From contig JANBPT010001028.1 of NCBI GenBank assembly GCA_027575765.1, positions 1-16,211 of the forward strand: a DNA stretch of 16,211 bases, in the 5' to 3' direction. Source of the DNA: Tieghemiomyces parasiticus (lineage: Eukaryota > Kickxellomycota > Dimargaritomycetes > Dimargaritales > Dimargaritaceae). The number at the start of each line of letters is the position of its first letter. Positions within the stretch are counted from its first letter, which is position 1. This document shows, one piece after another, positions 1 to 8,090 of the stretch. The translations under genes were made by a program, and so were the position numbers. The notes under the pieces were generated by a model that made no database searches, was not told where the DNA came from, and saw nothing but the letters and a program-made list of their open reading frames with translations.

Positions 1-274
1 GTAGGTCTCACCGTTCTTAAGCTCCACTTGGATCATGCGCCCCTTGGCGACGTTCATCAGAGAGAGAGGGAGCTGTAGCGTTGGGGAGGGGGGGGAGTTG
101 TGGTGGGTTAGTGACCAGGCTAAAGTGTCCCTGGCTAGCCGCTGCGAAGCACCTAATTGTGATCGCCAGAAAAAAATATAGCGGCCCTGGCACAGAGGTA
201 GGGGATGCCTCCCGGTTGGGTCTCAAGGTCCCTTCTGATATGTAAACTAGACTTGCGGGTCGCAGACCTACCAT
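1..274 (-). CDS. LSM4: LSM4, U6 snRNA-associated Sm-like protein, 5' partial, two exons
   Basis: LSm4 is a subunit of the Lsm2-8 ring that binds the 3' end of U6 snRNA in the nucleus and of the Lsm1-7 ring that acts in cytoplasmic mRNA decay. On the minus strand, 72..1 reads LPLSLMNVAKGRMIQVELKN followed by GETY. This matches the start of LSm4 in the family (MLPLSLL...VELKNGETY), where the first Sm fold strands begin. The frame opens directly after a CTACAG acceptor at 78..73, so the initiator Met must lie upstream. The best candidate is the ATG at 274..272, which is followed at once by a GTAGGT donor. Spliced, exon 1 supplies only M plus 5' UTR and exon 2 continues LPLSL. The rest of the gene lies beyond the left edge. 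Family assignment is strong for exon 2. The exon 1 position is inferred from the splice signals and an A at -3 of the ATG. No other ATG-GT with a reasonable donor was found between this gene and SLU7. Confidence 0.8.
73..271 (-). other. LSM4 intron 1, directly after the start codon (199 nt)
   Basis: On the minus strand the intron would begin GTAGGT (271..266) and end CTACAG (78..73). A branch-point match CACTAAC lies at 113..107, putting the likely branch adenosine at 108, 35 nt before the acceptor. A C-rich tract fills the space between. The acceptor and branch site are strong and are fixed by the conserved LPLSL reading frame after them. The donor is weaker and depends on choosing the ATG at 274. 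A second minus-strand match, TACTAAC at 322..316, could signal another intron in the 5' leader and leaves some doubt about the exact 5' structure. Confidence 0.6.
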
Positions 275-833
275 CGTAAGGCAGATCGTCCCAGTAGACA
301 AATGCGGCCGTGTCGGGGTTAGTAATGAGGAAGGGCGTACTGAAAAGCTTCAGAGTAGGGATGGTGCGATAGAACAACACGACCAGGGAACTGATGGGTT
401 TAGCTCGGAGTTACGAAAGTGAGATCGGGGGAACGATGTGAAGTAAGACCCGGAATCTGCACTGGAAGGTGGATACGAGTCCTTGAGAGAGAGGGGAGGG
501 GTCAAGCCTAGAATGCGATGGCCATTCACGCCCGTGGGCCGGGAGTGGAACGCGCTATGCAGCGGTCGCGGCTGGCGAAAACTCGGGCCACGAGGCCAGG
601 GGAGGGAAGGAGCTGGAGGGGTCAGCCGGCGAATGCCGATTTTATTGGTGGCTCATTTCCGTGGCCAGCCTACCTTTCGTTGGAAATTCATTTGCCCTTG
701 TCTTGACCATTACCTTTGCACCTACTCTCTATTAGTAATTATTCAACTTGTACATTCACTACATAACCCTTGTTCCCGACCTATTCCATTTCCATTTCGT
801 CTGCCCTGCTCTCCCCTTCTCGAACCTAGAAAG
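275..833. promoter_or_regulatory. Divergent promoter region between LSM4 and SLU7
   Basis: This 559-bp gap separates the proposed start codon of LSM4 (minus) from that of SLU7 (plus), so both promoters must lie here. An inverted CCAAT box (ATTGG on the plus strand, 644-648) sits about 185 bp before SLU7. An AT-rich stretch near 729-745 and a pyrimidine-rich stretch at 780-825 directly precede the SLU7 ATG, as is common for fungal leaders. No clear TATA box was seen. A 117-codon stop-free extension runs upstream of SLU7 in frame, but its translation resembles no Slu7 sequence and it has no ATG giving a conserved N-terminus, so I treat it as non-coding. Confidence 0.6.
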
Positions 834-2273
834 ATGTCCTCAGGCAATTCGAGCACTAGGCTGAACCGCGATGACTACGTTCGCCTAAAGGACCTCGACG
901 CGGCGCGCAAGGCCGGTACAGCACCGGCGGAGGTGGACGACGAAGGCCGGGAGATCAACCCGCACATCCCGGAGTTCATGGTCAAGGCTCCCTGGTACGT
1001 CAGCACTGGGCGACCGTCCCTCAACCATCAGCGAATCCTTGAGACCTATACAGGCACTAAACCTGCCGCCGCCGCCCACGACCCAAGCAAACCTCAATGG
1101 TACGCTCGGGGGCAGAAGAAGGGACCTGCCGCGACGACCTATCGTAAAGGCGCCTGCCAGAACTGTGGGGCTCTGAGCCATAAGACTAAAGCCTGCCTGG
1201 AGCGGCCGCGGAAACTCGGGGCCAAGTGGACGGGCCAGGATATCCAGGCCGATGAGGTGGTAGTGGACGGCCTGGACCTCACGTTCGAGGAAAAGCGCGA
1301 CCGGTGGAACGGGTACGATCCTAGCGAACATAAGCAGCTTGTGGAAGAATGGGAGCTCATTGAAGAACGCCGCAAGAAACGGAAGGCTGAGGAACTCGAC
1401 CGTGCCCTACGGGAGGGTAACGCCGCGACGGCGAAGGACGGTAAGGCCCCCGCTGACCAGGGCGACGCCGGTAGCGCCGCGACGGCCACCCCGGAAACGA
1501 AGGACGATACGGTGGTCAACAAGCTAAAACGGGCGGCGGCCGGCCACGATAGTACCGGTGGCAGTGGTAGCGGATCGGGCCGGCGCTACGATTCGGACGA
1601 CAGCGGGTCAGACGACGACCGGTACGCCGAAAAATCATCCATGCCGGGCCAAAAGATGGACGCCAAATCGCGGACGACGGTGCGTAACCTTCGTATCCGG
1701 GAAGACACGGCCAAGTACCTCCGAAACCTGGACCCCAACTCGGCGCACTACGACCCCAAAACCCGCTCGATGCGCGACAATCCCTACCAAACCCAGGACC
1801 CCCACTCCGTCCCGTTCGCGGGCGACAATTTTGTGCGGTACTCGGGCGAGGCCGGCCAACTGGCCAACCTCCAACTGTTTGCGTGGGAAGCCGCCGAGCG
1901 CGGTAACGACCAGGTCCACCTGCAGGCCAACCCGACCCTGGGCGAATTGCTGCACCGCGAGTACCAAGATAAAAAGGAGGGCGTCAAGTTGACGTCGCGG
2001 GACGCCATCTTGGACAAGTACGGCGGCGCGGAACATTTGCAAGCCCCTCCGAAGGAACTGTTGTTGGCCCAGAGCGAACGTTACGTGGAGTACTCGCGGT
2101 CAGGGAAGGTCATCCGGGGCCAGGAACGTGCCGTGCCCCGGTCCAAATACGAGGAGGATGTGTGCCCTGGAAACCATACGACGGTATGGGGGTCGTACTG
2201 GGAAGACGGCAAGTGGGGTTACAAGTGCTGTCAGGCCACCCTACGCAACGCCTATTGTACAGCGCAGCACTAG
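834..2273 (+). CDS. SLU7: Pre-mRNA-splicing factor SLU7
   Basis: Slu7 is a second-step splicing factor that joins the spliceosome before exon ligation and helps select the 3' splice site. The 479-aa product begins MSSGNSSTRLNRDDYVRLKD. The family block INPHIPEFMVKAPWYV spans residues 41-56. A CCHC zinc knuckle follows with C108, C111, H116 and C121 (CQNCGALSHKTKAC). A basic run at 179-184 (RRKKRK) may be a nuclear localisation signal. A Gly/Ser/Asp-rich linker precedes the conserved RIREDTAKYLRNLDPNSAHY at about 287-306. The C-terminus keeps the WGSYWEDGKWGYKCC block at 452-466. The length lies between the fission yeast and human proteins. The ATG at 834 was chosen because it gives the normal family N-terminus; the frame stays open further upstream but with unrelated sequence. 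No intron is needed. It is divergent from LSM4 and convergent with CWH43. Confidence 0.95.
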   Translation: MSSGNSSTRLNRDDYVRLKDLDAARKAGTAPAEVDDEGREINPHIPEFMVKAPWYVSTGRPSLNHQRILETYTGTKPAAAAHDPSKPQWYARGQKKGPAATTYRKGACQNCGALSHKTKACLERPRKLGAKWTGQDIQADEVVVDGLDLTFEEKRDRWNGYDPSEHKQLVEEWELIEERRKKRKAEELDRALREGNAATAKDGKAPADQGDAGSAATATPETKDDTVVNKLKRAAAGHDSTGGSGSGSGRRYDSDDSGSDDDRYAEKSSMPGQKMDAKSRTTVRNLRIREDTAKYLRNLDPNSAHYDPKTRSMRDNPYQTQDPHSVPFAGDNFVRYSGEAGQLANLQLFAWEAAERGNDQVHLQANPTLGELLHREYQDKKEGVKLTSRDAILDKYGGAEHLQAPPKELLLAQSERYVEYSRSGKVIRGQERAVPRSKYEEDVCPGNHTTVWGSYWEDGKWGYKCCQATLRNAYCTAQH

Positions 2274-2841
2274 TTACCCGCCCTCTCGCCCCTCGGCCTC
2301 ATATCGTGTAGCAACTAGCTACCGTTGATCTACTAGGCTAATTCTAATAAACAAGGAGCTGACCTGGCTTCGATAATTGAAAAAAACACCGCCCGCCGTC
2401 GCAGTAAACCAATGGCGGTGAAAAGGGGATGGACCTGGTGGCATGAGGCGAACCCAGACTAGATTGTATTAGCCTTGACCTTAAAGAAAGTGAGTGATCT
2501 CGGGCGCAGTTAATCCGTTTTTCGGGGATCGAAAAGGCCAGTTTGGGTAAAAACAATAAATTGGAAATATAAAATAATAATAGTAATGATTGAAAAACAG
2601 TCGGCCGAATGGATATCACATCGAGGGAGAAAGAGAGAGACAGGGGGGGGGGGCAAGTGGATAAGTGACTATTTCTCCGATTCCCAGGCATAGCTACTGG
2701 AGTATGAAAGAGAACCATCCCCATGACTCCAAAGAAATCACACTCTAGAGACCGGTTGGCTCCTCCTCCTCCTCCTTCTTCCCCCGTCATCATTATCAAC
2801 GACGCCACCCCGTGAACCGATTGCTTCGTCGTAATTAACCC
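2274..2841. other. Convergent intergenic region SLU7/CWH43, with low-complexity tracts
   Basis: These 568 bp hold the 3' regions of two convergent genes. Visible content is the SLU7 poly(A) signal near the left end, an AT-rich stretch around 2555-2590, a run of 11 G at 2643-2653, and a TCC-repeat tract at about 2760-2778. I found no TTTATT on the plus strand that would give CWH43 a canonical AATAAA. A stop-free minus frame of about 154 codons (2344-2808) is low-complexity in translation and looks fortuitous. Confidence 0.6.
2346..2351 (+). terminator. Poly(A) signal for SLU7
   Basis: A canonical AATAAA lies 73 bp after the SLU7 stop codon, in an AT-rich context and on the right strand. Cleavage would be expected shortly downstream. 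The assignment rests only on motif and spacing. Confidence 0.55.
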
Positions 2842-5800
2842 TTATTCGTAGTACCGGGGCTCGTTAAATACGTGGTAAAAGTGACCACGTTGGCCCTTAC
2901 CGCGGAACTGGGCGGGGAAATGAAGGGCCGGGGGGTAATGCGACTCCTCCACCCGGAGGTTGGAAGCGGAGCGGGCATCCACCTCGGTATTATTGTACGT
3001 CCGTCCGTCGACGATAAACTTGCCCATCTGAATCTCGGTGTCCGTGATGGTACCCCGGGCGACGCGGGCGTACCCTGTACGCTGCAGTCCGCGGTACGCG
3101 ACGTACTGGCACCAGCGGTCCGCATCGGAGGGATCGATATCGTGCATGCGACCGTCGTTGATGAGGATGTTGTAGATTTCCTGGTGCGGTTTGGTCACCA
3201 CGTAGCCGAGGAACACGAACGGGTTAATCGACTCGCGCATGATACGGGCCAGCTCGGTGGTTTGGAGGAACCGGTCCAAGGGGTCTTCCTCCTGGCCGTT
3301 ATGCGATACGATCACGTCCACGTCGCGGCCGTACACGTCGAGCGTCGCGTGGATGGCACAGGCCAGTTCGCCCGCCGGCGACGGAAGGAGGTGGTGCGTC
3401 GACCGCTTAATGGGGAATTTGGACAGCATGGAACACCCCCAGGTGTGCTTGATCGGGGACGGTCCGTAGTCCGTGTACATGTTAAGGTCCTCGGCCAGGG
3501 ACTGCAGGAAATCGCGGTTACCCATGATGATCCGGCCCAGGTCCGACTCCAACAGGCCAATCACATCGATTTCGAGCTCCCGGATGGCCGCCACCATGCG
3601 ACGTTCGCTCACCCACATGTTGTTGTCCAGCGCGAAATGGATGGTCCAGATGGCCGTGGTGAGCACGTGTTGTTCCGGGTGGTACGGCATAGGCGCCGAG
3701 ATGGGCATACGAACCACCATGGTACCCAAACCCAGGGCCAGGAGGGCCATCCAGGTGGTGAGCACTTGGCGCTTCTGCGCGCGCGTAAAGAAGGCCGAGA
3801 TGAAGGTCGGGACGCGGCGGGGTAGGCTGGCGGCGGCACTTTGCTTTACGGCAGCCGAGTAGGACACGCCGGAACTCGGAGTGGTGGCAGTTGCCGCGTG
3901 GATTGTGGCCCGCTCGGCAGGGCTGGAGCGGGCGCTAGCCAAACCAGCACCGATTAGGGCCAGCATAATGGTGAGTACGACCCAGGTGCGTTCGCGGAGG
4001 ACCGGACCGCCGGGTACGAAGGCGTAGGCAACGACCCAGACGTGGGCGAGGACCAGAAGACAGTACACGAGCATGGCCAGGCCGAGGGTACGACCGGGGG
4101 CGAACCGGCTGGCCGAACGGATGAAGAGCGGGGCGACGGAGGTGGCGTAGACGGCCATCACGACGCCGCCCAGGAACCCTGGGGTCCCAGGGAATGCGTA
4201 GAGGGCGGCGGTAGCGGCGCAACCGGTAGCGAACCAGGCCCAGCTCCGCACGCAGGCGCGCGGACTGATCCAGGCGCCGACGGCCAGGGCCACCATGATG
4301 AGGAACCCCCACGGGACGGGGCTGGGCCCCGGGTGCGGGTATCCGTCGACCGCCCAGCGGGCCACCGTGGACGAGTCGGTATACATGCTGTGCAGGCAGA
4401 AAATTAGGGAGCCCAGGCCCAACGCGGACCCGAGGCTGGCCAGACCGGAACCCTGGCGGTAGCTAGTGGCTGATAAACCGCGGTCGCCCTTGGCCGAGTC
4501 GAGCGGACCGGACCCGGGGACCGGGGAAGTCGGGTGGCGTTCGCGGGTGGTGTCGTAGGCCAATTTGCCGCGGAAGAGCACGTCGGCGCAGGCGGCCAGA
4601 CCGAGCACTAGACCAACCCCGTTCCACCCGCCCGTCTCCGCGTTCATAATGGGCCAGATGAGGTTGTTGGTCCGGCCCATGGCCTTTACGACCACGCTGA
4701 GGAGCAGACCGGTGAGCCACGCCATCACATCGTAATCGAGGCGGCCGGCGAGGGCGGAGACCTTGGAGTCGTACCAGGTGGCGGTCCAGGTGAGCGTGGC
4801 GAAGCCTGTACCGAAAGACACCATGAGCAGACGGTAGACCGGGTCGGTGACCAGGTAGGCGGCGATGCCCACTAGGGACAGGGCGTGGAAGACGCCCCGG
4901 TAGGTGCGGATCAGGCGACGCAGCGGGGCGATGCCCAGCAGGAACGGCGTCAGGGTGATGAAGAGGAAGGCCTCGTACCCTGAGATACCCATGTGCCACA
5001 GCGGGAAATACCAGATACAGGCACCCAGGGCGGTGAAGAGGGTCCAGAACACAAAGGCCAGGTAGGTATCGGCTACGAAGTGGCGCAGACCGGCGCTAAG
5101 AAGGAACCCGGCGAAGCCGGAGTGGACGGCGGCGTGGGCCGAACCAGCGGCGCGGGCAGTGGCTCGCTCCTCGACATCGGTGTCGGACTTCTTGGCTACA
5201 GCGGCACTCTCACGTACGACCACATCCACGAGGGCAAACTCATAGCCAGCGACGGCGTCGAAGGCCACATCCAAGATGATGAGGGCCCACTCGAAGATGG
5301 CATAGACGGAGTAGGCACCGGGCACGTGGTGGACCTTATGTTGGATGAAAAAGTAGACGAGAGGAACGATGGCGGCGAAGAAGGACGCAAAGAAGACGGT
5401 ACGCCACTTCTTGGCGGCCCTGAGAGCGGCGCGGTCGGTCACGGCCAGCGGGGTGCTGGCGGTAGTCGAGATCATACACAGCATATAAGGCAGGGTGAGC
5501 AACATATAGGCGATCATGGCCACGTCGTGGGTCTGGTGGTCGTCAGTCGAGGTGATGTAGACCCAGCCGCCACAGCTGACCGTGCGCACGAGGGCTACGC
5601 CCAGCAGGGCCTTGGGGGTCCACGAACGGCGGCCCTGTGGGGTGGCGCGGCACAGGGCGAACCATAGCAGTACGAGCAGGAAGCGAGGCCCGGCGGTGAG
5701 GGCGATGAGGATCTGAAAGATAGAGCGAGCCGGATAGCGGTCACCGATGGTGGCACTGACGCTGGGCAGCCACTCCTGCGGGTACCCAAAGAACTCGTTG

Positions 5801-6030
5801 CGCACGATCTTGTGGTAGTGAGTGTAACAGGCCACCACAAACGCCGTGCCAAAGGCCAGGTAGGCAAAGGATGTGTGCAATGTGGAGATCCAGCTACCTT
5901 CGATGCGAAGGAGATGGCTTGACGACGTGGCGGGGCGGGCGGAAGGGTCCGCACGGTCCTGTTGATCCACGTCGGAGCCGGAGCCACCGTGCCCGGACAC
6001 CGTCACGGGCGAACGGTTCGTGAGGGCCAT
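2842..6030 (-). CDS. CWH43: CWH43-like GPI-anchor ceramide remodelase
   Basis: Cwh43 acts in the endoplasmic reticulum and replaces the diacylglycerol of GPI anchors with ceramide. This 1062-aa intronless protein has the fungal fused layout. A short hydrophilic N-terminus (1-45) precedes a PGAP2/Frag1-like part (about 45-275) holding the family block HYHKIVRNEFFGYPQEWLPS (71-90) and SATIGDRYPAR (92-102). A longer multi-pass PGAP2IP-like region (about 303-775) follows, including YFPLWHMGISGYEAF (341-355). The C-terminal endonuclease/exonuclease/phosphatase-like domain (about 785-1062) contains LDNNMW (801-806), LLESDLGR (826-833) with E828, SKFPIKR (870-876) and SHNGQEEDPLDRF (909-921) with H910, the positions expected to bind metal or act in catalysis. 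By eye there are roughly 18-20 membrane spans. Hydrophilic loops at 280-300, 495-520 and 700-745 separate the blocks. The start gives a plausible cytosolic tail after a pyrimidine-rich leader. It has high third-position GC, so long antisense frames overlie it. Confidence 0.93.
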   Translation of the reverse strand: MALTNRSPVTVSGHGGSGSDVDQQDRADPSARPATSSSHLLRIEGSWISTLHTSFAYLAFGTAFVVACYTHYHKIVRNEFFGYPQEWLPSVSATIGDRYPARSIFQILIALTAGPRFLLVLLWFALCRATPQGRRSWTPKALLGVALVRTVSCGGWVYITSTDDHQTHDVAMIAYMLLTLPYMLCMISTTASTPLAVTDRAALRAAKKWRTVFFASFFAAIVPLVYFFIQHKVHHVPGAYSVYAIFEWALIILDVAFDAVAGYEFALVDVVVRESAAVAKKSDTDVEERATARAAGSAHAAVHSGFAGFLLSAGLRHFVADTYLAFVFWTLFTALGACIWYFPLWHMGISGYEAFLFITLTPFLLGIAPLRRLIRTYRGVFHALSLVGIAAYLVTDPVYRLLMVSFGTGFATLTWTATWYDSKVSALAGRLDYDVMAWLTGLLLSVVVKAMGRTNNLIWPIMNAETGGWNGVGLVLGLAACADVLFRGKLAYDTTRERHPTSPVPGSGPLDSAKGDRGLSATSYRQGSGLASLGSALGLGSLIFCLHSMYTDSSTVARWAVDGYPHPGPSPVPWGFLIMVALAVGAWISPRACVRSWAWFATGCAATAALYAFPGTPGFLGGVVMAVYATSVAPLFIRSASRFAPGRTLGLAMLVYCLLVLAHVWVVAYAFVPGGPVLRERTWVVLTIMLALIGAGLASARSSPAERATIHAATATTPSSGVSYSAAVKQSAAASLPRRVPTFISAFFTRAQKRQVLTTWMALLALGLGTMVVRMPISAPMPYHPEQHVLTTAIWTIHFALDNNMWVSERRMVAAIRELEIDVIGLLESDLGRIIMGNRDFLQSLAEDLNMYTDYGPSPIKHTWGCSMLSKFPIKRSTHHLLPSPAGELACAIHATLDVYGRDVDVIVSHNGQEEDPLDRFLQTTELARIMRESINPFVFLGYVVTKPHQEIYNILINDGRMHDIDPSDADRWCQYVAYRGLQRTGYARVARGTITDTEIQMGKFIVDGRTYNNTEVDARSASNLRVEESHYPPALHFPAQFRGKGQRGHFYHVFNEPRYYE

Positions 6031-6248
6031 GGACAGAGGAGGAAAGGGTGTGGTGAAGTAGGGGGGGTCCGAAACGAAGCCTGAGGAGGAGGGAGGGAGT
6101 CACAATCAGGCCGCGAAGGATGGGCGATATAGATTAGGGCGGAGTGGGAAATGCGCGACCAAAGAAACGAGGGATCAGAAGGCCTTCAGGAGACACATCG
6201 GAGCAAGACGTCGCGCAGAACGGGCCCCTACAAGATAGTAATAAAAAA

Positions 6249-6262
6249 AGAGAGAGAGAGAG
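6249..6262. repeat. (AG)7 microsatellite after an A run
   Basis: Seven perfect AG dinucleotides follow a short A tract, about 220 bp upstream of the CWH43 start codon. This purine run is pyrimidine-rich on the CWH43 strand and may simply be part of its promoter. Confidence 0.85.
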
Positions 6263-6550
6263 AATTACGCTTGATGCGTGTAGCAGCCGTGGGCGGGGCG
6301 AGATCAAGCAGGGGACCTGGCTGATTGCATGACAGGGCTGCGAAGCGTCCCAAGGGAGGGTGGAACGGAGGGGGGGATGATGATGTGACCAGGCTAGGAG
6401 AGATTAGGGCGAGACATCGGTGAGTAAAACCACCACCAGGCAACAGTTTCACTTGCCGGCCAGCTGGAGTTCCCATTTTCTCCCCCTCTTCCATTCTGGC
6501 AAATTAAAAAAAAAACACCTTCCTTCCTTCCCCAGTCTGGCTGGGCTCCT

Positions 6551-6564
6551 TGTTCATTTGAACA
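6551..6564. repeat. 14-bp dyad TGTTCA-TT-TGAACA
   Basis: Two perfect 6-bp inverted arms are separated by 2 bp. The form suits a homodimeric transcription-factor site, about 520 bp upstream of CWH43. No function is shown by the sequence itself. Confidence 0.5.
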
Positions 6565-6964
6565 TCGATCCACCGCCCGTTTACTGGACTTCTGCCCATA
6601 CTACTCGATCAGTTCGGCAGCGTTTAGTCCGTCAGGGTGGTGTTTGTCGAGGCGTGCGATGGGGTGGGGAGAGTGGGGCTAGAGGGATGACGTATGTCCC
6701 TACCAGGTGGCTGATCCCCAACCAGAGTGTGATTAAGCCAAAACGTCACCGGCCACTATAAGATGCGCCCCGTTCCCAGTCAGCCTTGGCAGGAATGGAT
6801 TCGAATGAGTGACTTGACGTATGGCGGCTCGTGGGTGGATAATTAAATAGCCTTGAGCCAAGCTGTCGATCAGAGCTATACAACTGCGCCACATGCCCTG
6901 GCAGATCGAGAGTTTGGCGAGGGTTACTGTCGTCCAGCTGCTGAGATAAAATAGTATGGTCGCT

Positions 6965-7012
6965 GGGCACCATGCGTCCAAGTGTACGTCACGTACCGGT
7001 CATTCGGTGCCC
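6965..7012. repeat. Nested concentric inverted repeat
   Basis: Outer arms GGGCACC (6965-6971) and GGTGCCC (7006-7012) are perfect inverted repeats. Almost exactly centred between them is a 13-bp odd palindrome, GTACGTCACGTAC (6984-6996). The two centres differ by only 1.5 bp. This could form a cruciform or hairpin, or be a compound protein-binding site. Confidence 0.5.
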
Positions 7013-8056
7013 CAGAGCCGTGGCCGCAAACCTGTACTCATTGCACCCGACATTGATCACCAACGGCGGGGTGCTTACCAGCAAATGCAACAGAGTGTGG
7101 TCAAAATGGTCGAGAGACACTTGAATAAAGGAGGTGGAGCGGGACAACTCCAGCCATTGCTGTGACGTCCCTCCAAATGATGTATTAACTCCAGATGCCA
7201 TCCGCCTAAGCTATATAATCCCTGGGCCATTGGGTATACCGGACGATGCTCTGCCGCTCGCAAGAGCTCCTCGTGCCGGACGCTGTGGTATATAAAGGGG
7301 GATGGTCGATCACCAATCAGTATCCAAGATATTTCCATTGGGCCGATGCGAAGGAGCAGGTTACAAATCGCCTATATAGCATAGAGATACGGCGCCCACA
7401 CCAGCCATTCGGTCGTTATGAAGGCACGTAGGCCAGGTCGCAGTAGCGTTTACCACGGTCGGTCAGGCCAGACCGCTGTCTGCCCAATCGCACTCCTGGC
7501 ATACAGGTGTGGGGAAACCACACATCTAATCTAGACACTTTGGCCCCAGCTTTGCTTCCACCAAGACCCCCCCCCCACTCGGCCGCCTTCGAGGCCGGGT
7601 GGGCAATCTACCTGCTACTTTCCCACCCGCCTCCTCCCACCCTAGGACCTAGCGCAGAACGTCATGTGACGATTGGCCCTGGGGTGCAGATGGGTGGCTA
7701 CCTTTTATAGACAGCCCTACCTTCCGCACATCCAAGCCGTGGGAGCGTGCACCGCCCAGCCAGCGTACTTCCCATTGGGCAGGTCGGGGAGGCAAGGGGG
7801 GCTAGACGAGCCTTAGAAAGGCGAAACAGCGGGTCTGTGGAGCAGTTCATGAATGCTGGAGGGCCCAAGTCCTCGTGGCGCGGCTGGCCCATAAACTCCC
7901 CTTGAAGCCGAGGCATTACCTATCAATCACCCCGCGCGCGTGCCGGCTGAAACGTTCCCCGAACCGCGATCTCTAGGGAAGTGAGGACCGAGGAATCCGA
8001 CAGTGGCCTTCATGACGACTACCAGTGGCCGCCTGATCAGCCGTAAGCAAGGGGAT

Positions 8057-8090
8057 GTGTGCCCAGGGTAGTCTGGGCCACACTATAAAA
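8057..8090 (+). promoter_or_regulatory. Hairpin directly followed by a TATA-like box
   Basis: GTGTGCCCAG (8057-8066) pairs with CTGGGCCACAC (8073-8083) with a single bulged base. It is followed with no gap by TATAAAA (8084-8090). A perfect 10-bp palindrome CCGTCGACGG lies 31 bp further on (8122-8131). No ORF follows closely, so the promoter reading is tentative. Confidence 0.3.

Noticed and set aside
483..833. In-frame N-terminal extension of SLU7 (117 codons)
   Set aside because: It has no family similarity. The ATG at 834 gives the normal Slu7 N-terminus, and the preceding stretch is CT-rich leader-like DNA.
2344..2808. 154-codon minus-strand frame between SLU7 and CWH43
   Set aside because: Low-complexity translation, no recognisable domain, and it sits in a 3'-3' convergent gap with homopolymer runs.
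2872..5667. Long plus-strand frames (317 codons at 2872-3825, 224 codons at 4993-5667) and other frames across CWH43
   Set aside because: They lie opposite a well-conserved, GC3-rich CWH43 coding sequence, which suppresses stops on the other strand. Their products look like composition artefacts.
6420..6761. 113-codon plus frame with a donor-like GTGAGT and an acceptor-like CCCCAG
   Set aside because: The frame has no ATG start, no recognisable product and no convincing branch site.
6780..6896. tRNA-like signals on the minus strand: A-box-like TGGCGCAGTTG and B-box-like CATTCGAATCC
   Set aside because: The T stem does not pair (ACTCA against CCATT), the D stem has a mismatch, no anticodon stem forms, and the boxes are too far apart for an ordinary tRNA. 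It may be a chance match or a decayed tRNA-derived fragment.
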